From: an uncultured Holophagaceae bacterium
GTDB taxonomy: Bacteria; Acidobacteriota; Holophagae; Holophagales; Holophagaceae
Direction: 5' to 3'
Assembly (NCBI GenBank): GCA_903868115.1
Contig: CAIPUA010000105.1
Span: 1-40,943, forward strand
DNA length: 40,943 nucleotides
Below the pieces are notes generated by a model that saw only the letters and a program-made list of their open reading frames with translations, made no database searches and was not told the origin of the DNA. The position numbers and the translations under genes were made by a program. Positions 14,226 to 22,968 of the stretch are shown one piece after another. Each line of letters begins with the position of its first letter. Positions within the stretch are counted from its first letter, which is position 1.

Positions 14226-17200
14226 ATGGCCGAACGCCGCATGGTCACTCTCGATGGGAACGAAGCGACCGCTTCCGTCGCCCATCGCACGAACGAAGTC
14301 ATCGCGATCTACCCGATCACGCCCTCGTCGAACATGGGAGAGTTCTCCGACGAATGGAGTTCCCAGGGCAAGAAGAACATCTGGAACACCATTCCCTCGG
14401 TGGTCGAGATGCAGTCCGAGGCCGGTGCGGCGGGTGCCGTGCATGGCGCCCTCCAGGCGGGTTCCCTGACCACCTCCTTCACGGCCTCCCAGGGCCTCCT
14501 ACTCTTCATCCCGATCATGTACAAGATCGCCGGTGAATTGACGCCCTTCGTGCTGCATGTGACAGCCCGCACCATCGCCACCCACGCGCTGTCCATCTTC
14601 GGCGATCACAGCGATGTGATGGGCTGTCGGCAGACCGGTTTCGCCATGCTGAGTTCCGATAGCGTCCAGCAGGCCCACGATTTTGCCCTGATCTCCCAGG
14701 CCGCGACTCTGCGCAGCCGCGTACCCTTCATGCACTATTTCGACGGCTTCCGCACCTCCCACGAGGTCAACAAGATCGAACTGCTGAACGACGAGGATCT
14801 CAGGTCCATGGTCACGGATGAGATGGTCGCTTCCCACCGGAAGCGGGCGCTTACACCAGACAATCCACAGATTCGTGGCACCGCCCAGAATCCCGATGTG
14901 TTCTTCCAGGCTCGCGAAGCCTGCAATGGCTTCTACACGGCCACTCCCGGCATCGTCCAGGAGGAAATGGACAAGTTCGCGAAGATGACGGGCCGCCATT
15001 ACGAGCTTTTCGAGTATTTCGGCGCACCCGATGCCGAGCGGATCGTGATCGTCATGGGTTCTGGCGCGGATGTGGCGCACGAATATGTGGAATGGGCCGA
15101 GGCTCAGGCCAAGGGCGAGAAGCTCGGCCTGCTCAAGGTGCGGCTGTTCAGGCCTTTCTCCATCGAGCACTTTGTCAAGGCTCTGCCCATGACGGTGAAG
15201 AAGATCGCGGTTCTGGACCGTTGTAAGGAACCGGGCGCGTTGGGTGATCCGCTCTACATGGATGTCGTCACCGCGCTGCGTGAGGCCCAGGAAGCGGGCA
15301 CTACGGCTCTGAATCCCAAGGTCATCGCGGGCCGCTACGGCCTCTCCAGCAAGGAATTCACGCCCGCCATGGTCAAGGCCGTCTACGACGAACTGGCCAA
15401 GGACGCTCCGAAGAAACACTTCACCGTGGGTATTGTGGACGATGTGACCCACACCAGCCTGCCGGTGGACATGGACTTCGATATCGAAGCGGCCGATGTC
15501 AAACGGGCCATGTTCTTCGGCTTGGGTTCCGATGGTACCGTGGGCGCCAACAAGAACTCCATCAAGATCATCGCGGAGGAGACCCCGAATTTCGGCCAAG
15601 GCTACTTCGTTTACGACTCCAAGAAGGCCGGCGCCGTCACCATCTCGCACCTGCGCTTCGGGCCGCGGAAGATCCGCTCCGCCTATCTCATCCGCAAGGC
15701 TAATTTCATCGCCTGTCACCAGACCAGCTTCCTCGAAAAGTACGACATGCTCTGCAACGCCGGCGAGAGCGCGACCTTCCTGCTGAACACGCCCTACAGC
15801 AAGGACGAGGTCTGGAGCACCCTGCCCAAGGAAGTGCAGGAATCCATAATCACCAAGAAGCTGAAGTTCTATGTCATCGATGCCTACGAAGTGGCCAAGG
15901 CCACGGGCATGGGCGTGCGCATCAACACCATCATGCAGACCTGCTTCTTTGCCATCTCCGGGGTGCTGCCCAAGGATGAGGCCATAGCGCAGATCAAGTA
16001 CGCCATCAAGAAGTCCTACAGCAAGAAAGGCGATGCGGTGGTACAGCAGAACTACGCCGCCGTGGACCATACGCTGGCCCATCTCCACGAAGTGGCCGTG
16101 CCCGCAGGCGTGACCTCCACCCGCTGCATGCCGCCCTTCGTGGCCGATGCGGCGCCGGAGTTCACCAAGCAAGTCCAGGCCGTGATGATGGCTGGACAGG
16201 GCGATCTGCTGCCCGTCAGCGCCTTCCCGGTGGATGGCACCTGGCCCATGGGCACTACCAAATGGGAGAAGCGCAACATCGCGCTCGAGATCCCCGTTTG
16301 GGACAACAGCATTTGCATCCAGTGCAACAAGTGCGCGTTGATCTGCCCCCACGCCGCCATCCGGCCCAAGGTATACGATCCCGCGGCTCTGGCCAATGCT
16401 CCGGCGACCTACAAGTCCGGGGACTACAAGGGGGCCGAATTCAAGGGCATGAAATACACCATCCAGGTGGCTCCCGAGGATTGCACCGGCTGCGGCATCT
16501 GCGTCAGCGTGTGTCCCGCCAAGGACAAGAGCAATCCAAAGCACAAGGCCATTGACATGGCTCCGCAGTCGCCTCTGCGCGAGGCCGAGGCTAAGAACTA
16601 CGAATTCTTCCTGAACCTCCCCGAGGCGGACCGCACCACACTGAAGGGTGATGTGAAGGGCACGCAATTCATGGAGCCCCTCTTCGAGTTCAGCGGCGCG
16701 TGCGCGGCCTGTGGCGAAACGCCCTACATCAAGCTGCTCACCCAGTTGTTCGGCGATCGCGCGCTCATCGCCAATGCCACCGGTTGTTCCTCCATCTACG
16801 GTGGCAACCTGCCCACCACGCCCTACTCCACCAACCGCGAGGGCCGCGGTCCCGCGTGGTGCAACAGCCTCTTCGAGGACAACGCCGAGTTCGGTTTCGG
16901 CATGCGTCTCTCCCTGGACAAGAACCAGGAGCAGGCCCTCGAGATGCTGCATCGCATGGCGTCCAGTCTCGGAGAAGAACTGGTGGCCGGCCTCGTCAGC
17001 GCCGATCAGGGCACGGAAGCCGGCCTTCTGGCTCAGCGTGAACGGGTGGTCGCCCTCAAGCAGAAACTCTCGACCGTGAATACACCCGAGGCCCGCTGGC
17101 TCGAACTCATTGCCGATTATCTGGTGAAGAAGAGCGTCTGGATTGTCGGTGGCGATGGTTGGGCCTATGACATCGGCTACGGCGGTCTCGATCATGTGAT

Positions 17201-17801
17201 CGCCCAGGGCCGCAACGTGAACATTCTGATCCTCGACACCGAGGTCTACTCCAACACCGGTGGCCAGGCTTCCAAGTCGACGCCCATCGGTGCCTCCGCC
17301 AAGTTCGCCATGGCGGGCAAGAGCCAGCCCAAGAAGGACATGGCGATGATCGCCATGGCCTATGGCAATGTCTATGTCGCCAAGGTCGCCATGGGGGCCA
17401 AGGATATGCAAACGGTCAAGGCCTTCCAGGAGGCCGAGGCCTTCGATGGCCCCTCGATCATCCTGGCCTACAGCCACTGCATCGCCCACGGCTACGATCT
17501 CGTCCAGGGCTGCGAACAGCAGAAGCTGGCCGTGGACTCCGGCCACTGGCCGCTCTTCCGCTACGATCCCCGCCGCATCGAGCAGGGCGAAGCCCCGCTG
17601 CAGATGGACAGCCCTGCTCCCAAGATCGATCTGGGCACCTATGTCCGCAACGAGACCCGCTACCGCATGGTCGAACAGATGAATCCCGAGCACTTCCGGC
17701 ATCTGCTGGCCACGGCCCAGCGCGAAGTGACGAACCGTTATGCCACCTACGAGAACATGGCCAAGCTGACCATGCCGGTGAAGAGCATCGGCGAGAAATA
17801 A
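14226..17801 (+). CDS. nifJ: Pyruvate:ferredoxin (flavodoxin) oxidoreductase, single chain
   Basis: This 1191-residue homodimer-type enzyme converts pyruvate and CoA to acetyl-CoA and CO2 with reduction of ferredoxin. Domains in order: alpha pyrimidine domain with YPITPSSNMGEFSDEW; domain II; gamma domain around residues 420-620 (FFGLGSDGTVGANKNSIKII); a two-cluster ferredoxin domain with CIQCNKCALICP (Cys697 onward) and CTGCGICVSVCP (Cys753 onward); then the TPP/beta domain with the proximal-cluster CAACGETPY (from Cys826), GDGWAYDIG (from about 977) and VYSNTGGQASKSTP. Length matches the family (about 1170-1200). The strong RBS and the compact link with the downstream flavoprotein suggest high expression. 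In this organism it likely couples pyruvate oxidation to the hydrogenase at 24950-29495 through ferredoxin. Confidence 0.96.
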   Translation: MAERRMVTLDGNEATASVAHRTNEVIAIYPITPSSNMGEFSDEWSSQGKKNIWNTIPSVVEMQSEAGAAGAVHGALQAGSLTTSFTASQGLLLFIPIMYKIAGELTPFVLHVTARTIATHALSIFGDHSDVMGCRQTGFAMLSSDSVQQAHDFALISQAATLRSRVPFMHYFDGFRTSHEVNKIELLNDEDLRSMVTDEMVASHRKRALTPDNPQIRGTAQNPDVFFQAREACNGFYTATPGIVQEEMDKFAKMTGRHYELFEYFGAPDAERIVIVMGSGADVAHEYVEWAEAQAKGEKLGLLKVRLFRPFSIEHFVKALPMTVKKIAVLDRCKEPGALGDPLYMDVVTALREAQEAGTTALNPKVIAGRYGLSSKEFTPAMVKAVYDELAKDAPKKHFTVGIVDDVTHTSLPVDMDFDIEAADVKRAMFFGLGSDGTVGANKNSIKIIAEETPNFGQGYFVYDSKKAGAVTISHLRFGPRKIRSAYLIRKANFIACHQTSFLEKYDMLCNAGESATFLLNTPYSKDEVWSTLPKEVQESIITKKLKFYVIDAYEVAKATGMGVRINTIMQTCFFAISGVLPKDEAIAQIKYAIKKSYSKKGDAVVQQNYAAVDHTLAHLHEVAVPAGVTSTRCMPPFVADAAPEFTKQVQAVMMAGQGDLLPVSAFPVDGTWPMGTTKWEKRNIALEIPVWDNSICIQCNKCALICPHAAIRPKVYDPAALANAPATYKSGDYKGAEFKGMKYTIQVAPEDCTGCGICVSVCPAKDKSNPKHKAIDMAPQSPLREAEAKNYEFFLNLPEADRTTLKGDVKGTQFMEPLFEFSGACAACGETPYIKLLTQLFGDRALIANATGCSSIYGGNLPTTPYSTNREGRGPAWCNSLFEDNAEFGFGMRLSLDKNQEQALEMLHRMASSLGEELVAGLVSADQGTEAGLLAQRERVVALKQKLSTVNTPEARWLELIADYLVKKSVWIVGGDGWAYDIGYGGLDHVIAQGRNVNILILDTEVYSNTGGQASKSTPIGASAKFAMAGKSQPKKDMAMIAMAYGNVYVAKVAMGAKDMQTVKAFQEAEAFDGPSIILAYSHCIAHGYDLVQGCEQQKLAVDSGHWPLFRYDPRRIEQGEAPLQMDSPAPKIDLGTYVRNETRYRMVEQMNPEHFRHLLATAQREVTNRYATYENMAKLTMPVKSIGEK

Positions 17802-17813
17802 CGGAGCACACCC

Positions 17814-18806
17814 ATGGATCTCACGACGAAATACCTTGGATTAAAGCTCACCAGTCCCCTGATGGTTGGGTCCTCGCCCCTGGTCTGGGATCTCGGTGTC
17901 GTCAAGCGATTGGAGGATGCCGGTGCCTCCGCCATCGTGATGCAGTCGCTCTTCGAGGAGCAGATCACGCGCGAACAGTTCGGCACCATCATGGACATGG
18001 AACTGCACGCCGAGTCCACCGCGGAGGCGATCTCCTACTTCCCCACCGCGGACGAGCTCAAAATGGGGCCTGACAACTACCTGGACACCATCCGCAAGAT
18101 CAAGGCGGCGGTCCAGGTTCCGGTCATCGCGAGCCTCAACGGCATCACGCCCAAGGGTTGGCTGGACTACGCCAAGCTGATTCAGCAGGCCGGTGCCGAC
18201 GCGCTCGAGTTGAATGTCTACTACCTCCCCACCAACCCGCTGGAAACCAGCGAGGCCGTTGAGCGGCGCACCCTCGAAATCATCCGCATGGTGAAAAGTT
18301 CCATCACGCTTCCCGTGGCTGTCAAGCTCTCTCCCTATTTCTCCTCCATGGCGCACTTCGCCAAGGTGCTGGAGGGCGCGGGTGCCGATGCCCTCGTGCT
18401 CTTCAATCGCTTCTACCAGCCTGATATCGACATCGAAAACCTGGAGGTCGTTTCCAGCCTTGAACTGAGCGGCCCCAGCACCCTGCGCCTCCGAATGCGC
18501 TGGTTGGCCATCCTGTACAGCCACATCCAGATTCCCATGATCGCGAGCGGTGGCATCCACAGCGCCGAGGATGCCATCAAGGCCATCATGACCGGCGCCA
18601 CGGGCCTCCAGATGGTCTCCGCCATCCTCAAGCACGGCCCCGACCAAATCCGGAAGGTGCGCGAGGACATGGCGCGCTGGATGGAGGAACACGAATACGA
18701 ATCCCTGGACCAGATGCGGGGCTCCATGAGCCTCATGAAGTCCCCGAACCCGGCGGCCTTCGAGCGCGCCAACTACATGCGCGTGCTCAGCGGCTGGAAG
18801 GCCTGA
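17814..18806 (+). CDS. Dihydroorotate dehydrogenase-like flavoprotein
   Basis: This 330-residue FMN-binding TIM barrel resembles class 1 dihydroorotate dehydrogenases. It begins MDLTTKYLGLKLTSPLMVGS, with SLNGITPKGWLDYAKLIQQAGADALELNVYY split across residues 105-135, LPVAVKLSPYF, and the phosphate-binding IASGGIHSAEDAIKAIMTGATGLQM. The catalytic Cys/Ser loop normally found after the LNxSCPN-type motif is here ELNVYYLPTNPLE, so the pyrimidine-binding N-P-N signature is lost and true dihydroorotate oxidation is doubtful. It starts 12 bp after nifJ and must be co-transcribed. Similar genes are often seen beside nifJ in anaerobes. Its substrate is unknown; a flavin oxidoreductase partner of the pyruvate enzyme is only an inference. 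Confidence 0.82.
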   Translation: MDLTTKYLGLKLTSPLMVGSSPLVWDLGVVKRLEDAGASAIVMQSLFEEQITREQFGTIMDMELHAESTAEAISYFPTADELKMGPDNYLDTIRKIKAAVQVPVIASLNGITPKGWLDYAKLIQQAGADALELNVYYLPTNPLETSEAVERRTLEIIRMVKSSITLPVAVKLSPYFSSMAHFAKVLEGAGADALVLFNRFYQPDIDIENLEVVSSLELSGPSTLRLRMRWLAILYSHIQIPMIASGGIHSAEDAIKAIMTGATGLQMVSAILKHGPDQIRKVREDMARWMEEHEYESLDQMRGSMSLMKSPNPAAFERANYMRVLSGWKA

Positions 18807-18865
18807 TTCACTGAGCCGTCCAGCTCTTCCCAGGGCATCCGCGATGTGCCAATCCGCCCGGTTCA

Positions 18866-18946
18866 TGACCATCACGATGAACACCGATGAAAAAGGGAAA
18901 AGGAAAGAACTGGAATCGCGAATAGACACGAACACGAATAGAGCAG
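18866..18946. repeat. Intergenic repeat fragments (CGAATAGA and GATGAACACCGATGAA types)
   Basis: This is part of the 578-bp gap 18807-19384. ACGATGAACACCGATGAAAA (from about 18873) resembles the arms of the family A palindromes. GAATCGCGAATAGACACGAA continuing to ACGAATAGAGC (18913-18944) is the reverse-complement relative of CGCTCTATTCGCGTCATTCG at 38074-38093. The fragments do not code for protein. They suggest accumulation of small dispersed repeats. Confidence 0.45.
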
Positions 18947-19005
18947 TGCAGGCGAGGCAACCGGTGGCCACGGATTCACACTGGAAGCGGCGTTCGCTAT
19001 CCATA

Positions 19006-19115
19006 TCACCGTGCATCACTGTTCATCCCCGGTTGAGCTTTCTTTGCATCGCCGAGAAAAATGCGGCCAGTGATGAACGGAGATGGACGGTGAAAAAAGC
19101 AACCCAGCGGGATTC
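19006..19115. repeat. Dispersed intergenic repeat, family A, copy 2 (palindromic)
   Basis: The outer arms TCACCGTGCATCACTGTTCA (from 19006) and GATGAACGGAGATGGACGGT (to about 19092) are complementary over 22 positions with about three mismatches, so the unit can form a long stem. The inner region contains GGTTGAGCTTTCTTT and GCGGGATTC follows the palindrome. The same blocks occur at 1908-2010. The remaining 19116-19384 has no gene that I can support; it leads into the chemoreceptor with an AAAGGAAC ribosome-binding site at 19371. Confidence 0.6.
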
Positions 19116-19384
19116 AACCGGAAGTGGCGTTTGCGCTCGCAGCGCGGCCTTCGGGCGTACCGCGTGGGTCGTGGGGTGAGGTTGATACGGGTTGGAAACT
19201 AGGCATGGCAATGGTTGTTTCGAAACAGTGTGATGAACGAAAAATTTAATCCGTAATCTCAGGAGCCACGCTGATTCGCTCCTAGTGCTCATTCTCCAGA
19301 TTTTTGGGATCCCTCCGAAAAGGATTTCAGAGATAATGGTCCACAATGGCCCTCGCGCTAATCTCCGGAAAAAGGAACACCGCC

Positions 19385-20980
19385 ATGAACCTCGGCAACC
19401 TTCTGCGCAACCTGACCATCTTTCGCAAATTCCTAGCGCTGTATGCGCTGCTGGGGCTGCTGCTCCTGATTCTCGGCGGGATCAGCCTGGGAGTGGTGGT
19501 GAAGGCTTCCAGCGCCGCGGCAGGTACGGTGCAGAGTACCGAACAGGCCGATGCCGTGGCCGATCTGCGGGCCACTCTGGAAACCGTGCGGTCCGAGCAC
19601 ATCGCCGCACTCGTGGGCGCGGAGAATCCGGAATGGCTCCAGTCCAGGCTCTCCGGCAAGGTGGCCCCGGCCCAGGAAGAACTCAAGAAGGCGATGGAGT
19701 TGGTCCAGAAACAGGTCTGGCTGCCCGAGGAACTCGCCTTGGCCGATCCGGCGCTGAAGGCCCTCGAGGTCTATCTGGCGGGCTTTCCGGGCGTGGTTCA
19801 GACGGCCCGCGCCGGGAACCTGGACTTCGCCGCGCGGCTCGGGAAGAACCGCGAAGCACTCCTGTTGGCCCGGAAGAACTTCTTCGACCTGAGTGATAGT
19901 CTCGCCAAGGAAAATCAGGGCTTGGCGAGGGGCCTGACCACGCTCACGCAGAGTGCCTGGCCCATCCTCCTCCTGCTGACCCTGGTGGCCCTGGGGCTCG
20001 GCTACCTTTTCTCCCGCTGGGTGGGGGCCCAGGTCTCCGAGAGCAGCCTCGCGCTGCTGGCCGATATGGGGACGCTCGCCAAGGGCGATCTTTCCAAGAG
20101 TTGCCAGGTTCGCGGCGGGGATGAACTCGGCCAGATGGGGGAGGCCCTGCACCAGGTCACCACGCAGCTGCGGCAGGTCATCCGCCAGATCGGGGAGGTG
20201 ACAGATCAGACCGCCTCGGGGTCCACGGAACTGGCCGCCGCCACGGAGCAACTCAGCACCACCACGGCGGAATTGGGCAAAGGGGCCGAGCAGCAGCGAA
20301 TGGCGATGGAAATGTCGGCCGCCGCACTCAACGAGGTGGCTGCCTCGGTCGGTGAGGTGCGAAATAGCGCGGTGGCTGCGGACAAGGTGTCTTCCCAGGC
20401 CCTGGATCTGAGCGCGCAGGGATTGACCAGTACCCATGACTGCACCAGTGCCATGGTCGCCATCGAGGAGAGTTCCGCGAAGATCGCGAGCATTCTGGAT
20501 GTCATATCCGAGATCGCCAATCAGACCAACCTGCTTTCCCTCAATGCGGCCATCGAGGCGGCCCATGCGGGCGCGCACGGCAAGGGCTTCGCGGTGGTCG
20601 CCGAGGAAGTGCGCAAACTCGCGGAGCGCTCCGCCCAGGCCGCCCGGGAGATTGCCGGGCTGATTCAGGAGAGCGACGCCCGGGTCCGGGCCGGTTCTTC
20701 AGCGGTCGGCAGCGTGGCCCGCGCCCTCGCCGAGATCGAGAAGAGCATCCAGGAGAACAGCAATCTGATCCGCGGCATCGCCCAGGCCATGCAGGAACAG
20801 GCCAAGGCCACCGATGAGGTCGTGCAGGCCGTGGAAACGACCGCGCAACTGACCGAACAGAATGCGTCGGGGATCACGCAACTGGCCTCCACGACCCAGG
20901 AGACCGCCCGCACCACGGACGATCTGGCCAAGCTCGGCGGTCAACTGCGAGAACTCGCGGCGCGCTTCCGTCTGAACTGA
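19385..20980 (+). CDS. Methyl-accepting chemotaxis protein
   Basis: This 531-residue transmembrane chemoreceptor has two membrane helices (about residues 16-37 and 191-212) flanking a helical periplasmic sensor of about 150 residues, probably a four-helix-bundle type. A HAMP-like linker follows and then a long cytoplasmic coiled coil. The highly conserved hairpin tip [20 protein letters not shown], followed by [20 protein letters not shown] (about 374-413), contacts CheA and CheW. Glu/Gln/Ala-rich methylation regions lie on each side. I chose the ATG at 19385 because AAAGGAAC precedes it; an ATG at 19346 lacks a site. The C-terminus has no CheR-docking pentapeptide. No che genes are nearby. 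Its ligand is unknown; the convergent neighbour is a small binding-protein gene. Confidence 0.93.
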   Translation: MNLGNLLRNLTIFRKFLALYALLGLLLLILGGISLGVVVKASSAAAGTVQSTEQADAVADLRATLETVRSEHIAALVGAENPEWLQSRLSGKVAPAQEELKKAMELVQKQVWLPEELALADPALKALEVYLAGFPGVVQTARAGNLDFAARLGKNREALLLARKNFFDLSDSLAKENQGLARGLTTLTQSAWPILLLLTLVALGLGYLFSRWVGAQVSESSLALLADMGTLAKGDLSKSCQVRGGDELGQMGEALHQVTTQLRQVIRQIGEVTDQTASGSTELAAATEQLSTTTAELGKGAEQQRMAMEMSAAALNEVAASVGEVRNSAVAADKVSSQALDLSAQGLTSTHDCTSAMVAIEESSAKIASILDVISEIANQTNLLSLNAAIEAAHAGAHGKGFAVVAEEVRKLAERSAQAAREIAGLIQESDARVRAGSSAVGSVARALAEIEKSIQENSNLIRGIAQAMQEQAKATDEVVQAVETTAQLTEQNASGITQLASTTQETARTTDDLAKLGGQLRELAARFRLN

Positions 20981-21005
20981 GGCCACGACACCCTGGAAAC
21001 AGATG

Positions 21006-21031
21006 CACAAACCCATTCGCGTGGGTTTGTG
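21006..21031. terminator. Inverted repeat between convergent chemoreceptor and binding-protein genes
   Basis: CACAAACCCA and TGGGTTTGTG form a perfect 10-bp stem with a 6-base loop, 26 bp after the chemoreceptor stop and 22 bp after the end of the opposing gene. No long T-tract follows on either strand, so termination efficiency is uncertain, but the location between convergent genes fits a shared terminator. Confidence 0.55.
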
Positions 21032-21053
21032 GTGGTCTGGAGAGCTGCGGCGT

Positions 21054-21482
21054 CTACTTGATCTTGAGCACTTTCACGGTGCCATCCACCGCCCCCGGGT
21101 CGACATAGGCGATGTATTTCGGATTCTCTGCCACGAGTTTGACGATCTCGGGACTGCTTCCGAGTTCTCGGGGGGGCTGGCCCTTGCCCGAGAAGGCCTG
21201 CTTCGACCAGTGGGCCTTGATCTGGGCCTGACTCTTACCCAGATATTTCTGATAAAAATCCTGCCGAAGCGGGGAGCTGGCAGGCTGGTCCAGGGGCTCG
21301 GCTTTGGCGCCGGTGTAGAAGGTGGAAACCTGGCCCAAGAAAATCTGGGCCAGTTGATCGGAGGTCACCAGCGAGATGGAGTTCTTGGTAGAAACAATCA
21401 CGACCGCCTGGGCGCTCAGAGACAAGCCAAATGCGGTGATGAGACACGCGGCACGCAGGTTGGGGAAGGTACAAAGGTTCAT
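21054..21482 (-). CDS. Small periplasmic phosphate-binding-like (PBP) protein
   Basis: This 142-residue exported protein has a signal peptide (LRAACLITAFGLSLSAQA, cleavage near residue 26). The mature part, beginning VVIVSTKNSISLVTSDQLAQ and continuing IFLGQ, then FYQKYLGKSQAQIKAHWSKQ and PKYIAYVDPGAVDG, resembles the short half-size PstS-like domain proteins (PBP-like family). These look like one lobe of a phosphate-binding protein and are usually not part of a full ABC transporter. No permease or ATPase gene is adjacent. It lies 50 bp downstream of the porin gene on the same strand, suggesting a two-gene unit for outer-membrane uptake or sensing of an anion. Ligand identity is not shown by the sequence. 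Confidence 0.7.
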   Translation of the reverse strand: MNLCTFPNLRAACLITAFGLSLSAQAVVIVSTKNSISLVTSDQLAQIFLGQVSTFYTGAKAEPLDQPASSPLRQDFYQKYLGKSQAQIKAHWSKQAFSGKGQPPRELGSSPEIVKLVAENPKYIAYVDPGAVDGTVKVLKIK

Positions 21483-21532
21483 CGCCAGCTCCTAGGACGC
21501 CATGCAGAGGGTGGAGGAGACTCGGGGCCGCA

Positions 21533-22660
21533 TCAGAACACCCAGTCGAAGGAAATGCGCAGCACTGTGGAGTCGGCGGTGTAGGCCGTGCCGTTGTATT
21601 CCAGGTAGCGGTCCACCTGGAGCTTGATGGCCGTACTGGGCGTGGGATCGTAGCGCAGGGTCAGGGAAGGCCGCTTCCAGTTTATCGGCGCGTAGGCTGG
21701 ATCATTGCAGGTTTCCCGATACTGCCCGTAGTTCAGGAAGGGCGTCCATTTCCCAAACCGGGCCCCCACGCCAACGGAAAAGACAGGTGCGTGGAAGTAG
21801 TACCCATCATAGTTGCGGGCGTTCTGCGCGATTTCGGACAGCACGAACCACTGGTCGAAGTCGGCGTTCAGGGCCAGCGAGTAGGCCTTCATTTTCGACT
21901 GGTAGCTATTGCCCGAATCCACCTTATCCGTGAAGGTGAGATCGGTCTGCATGTAGACGCCCCGAACCGTGAGCCAGTTCCGGGTGATCTCCACATCCCC
22001 GCCGATGATCTTGTCCCAACTGACATCCGTGCGGAACTGACCGGCGGAACGCATGTAGCGATCATCCTTCACGGTCTCCTTGCCGCCGAAGAGACCCAAA
22101 GCAACAGGGATCCCCTGGAGGGAGGTCTTGTAGCGGAGGTTGGCGCCGTTGTAGTTGGTGGCTTCCCAACCGTAGAGTTCAGCCGGGGGCGAGATCCAGG
22201 GATAGGCAAGGCCGATGTCCTGGAAGTCGGAGTAGTAGTAGAGGGGAATCCGCTTGCGCCCCACCTGGATTTCCAGATCCGGCGTGAACTTGTACCCGAG
22301 GTAGGCCCACTGCAACTGCGGAGTGTGTTCCGTGCCGCGCACGGTGACCTGACCGGTGAAACTCAGATCCTCGGTGAACTTGGCCACCGCCTGTACACCG
22401 AACCGGCTCTCGGGGGAAAGGGAGGCCGACTTGGTATAGATACCCCAGTTCGCCCAATCTGCGATGTAGAGGGGAAGCCCCTCTTCGAAAGCGGCACTGT
22501 CCCCCTGAGGGGTCCCCGCCAGGACCTTCCCTCCCACGGCGGAGAGGAAGCCGCTGAACTTGATGGAAGGATAGTCCCCGTCCCCTCCCAGGACGACCGG
22601 GCCAACCAGGCCGGCAGCAACGAGGATCAAGGTGGTGCTCGTTCGGCCAAATGGAGTCAT
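21533..22660 (-). CDS. Outer-membrane porin-like beta-barrel
   Basis: This 375-residue protein has an N-terminal export signal (LILVAAGLVGPVVLGG, about residues 11-26) and then alternating amphipathic strands throughout, for example FTGQVTVRGT, LQWAYLGYKF, LEIQVGRKRI, LTVRGVYMQTDLTF and TLRYDP. It ends with ISFDWVF, the aromatic C-terminal residue recognised by the barrel assembly machinery. Length is typical for a 14-18-stranded porin. I do not recognise a substrate-specific family. It is upstream of, and probably co-transcribed with, the small phosphate-binding-like protein. The region before the start contains an inverted repeat (22717-22735) that may be an operator. Confidence 0.75.
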   Translation of the reverse strand: MTPFGRTSTTLILVAAGLVGPVVLGGDGDYPSIKFSGFLSAVGGKVLAGTPQGDSAAFEEGLPLYIADWANWGIYTKSASLSPESRFGVQAVAKFTEDLSFTGQVTVRGTEHTPQLQWAYLGYKFTPDLEIQVGRKRIPLYYYSDFQDIGLAYPWISPPAELYGWEATNYNGANLRYKTSLQGIPVALGLFGGKETVKDDRYMRSAGQFRTDVSWDKIIGGDVEITRNWLTVRGVYMQTDLTFTDKVDSGNSYQSKMKAYSLALNADFDQWFVLSEIAQNARNYDGYYFHAPVFSVGVGARFGKWTPFLNYGQYRETCNDPAYAPINWKRPSLTLRYDPTPSTAIKLQVDRYLEYNGTAYTADSTVLRISFDWVF

Positions 22661-22968
22661 GACATCCCCTTGGGTGGTGTGGATGGGATCCGGGATTTGA
22701 ATTCCGGGCAGACTCGTCCGATCAGGGCGATCGGAACGATTCTAGGCGTAATCGGCAAGGGAAGGGGAAAGGATAAATACCGATCAGGCCCGGGCTGCCC
22801 CGGAGCATAAGTCTCAACCCTGGACTGAGGCCAATTTTTTCCTGGTTCGATCCATGATCGGAATCACATCCTTGTTGTTCAGGTTATTCTGTGGCGGATA
22901 ATGACTGCCTGCCTGTCGATCCTGGTGGCAGACCTTTTTTTTCTGTCCCTCTTCTGAAAGGTTCCGCC
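22661..22968. promoter_or_regulatory. Divergent promoter region with TCCGATC inverted repeat
   Basis: This 308-bp gap lies between the porin gene and a divergent exported-protein gene. TCCGATC (22717-22723) and GATCGGA (22729-22735) form a 7-bp inverted repeat with a 5-bp spacer, and CGATCAGG recurs at about 22781, giving possible operator half-sites. The site is 57-75 bp upstream of the porin start, a reasonable regulatory distance. GAAAGG near 22957 is the ribosome-binding site of the rightward gene. No other gene is visible. Confidence 0.35.

Noticed and set aside
14499-17702. A 1067-codon open frame antisense to nifJ
   Set aside because: It is exactly antisense to a clearly coding gene, has Gly/His/Asp/Val/Leu-heavy composition typical of a shadow frame in GC-rich DNA, and shows no domain motif.
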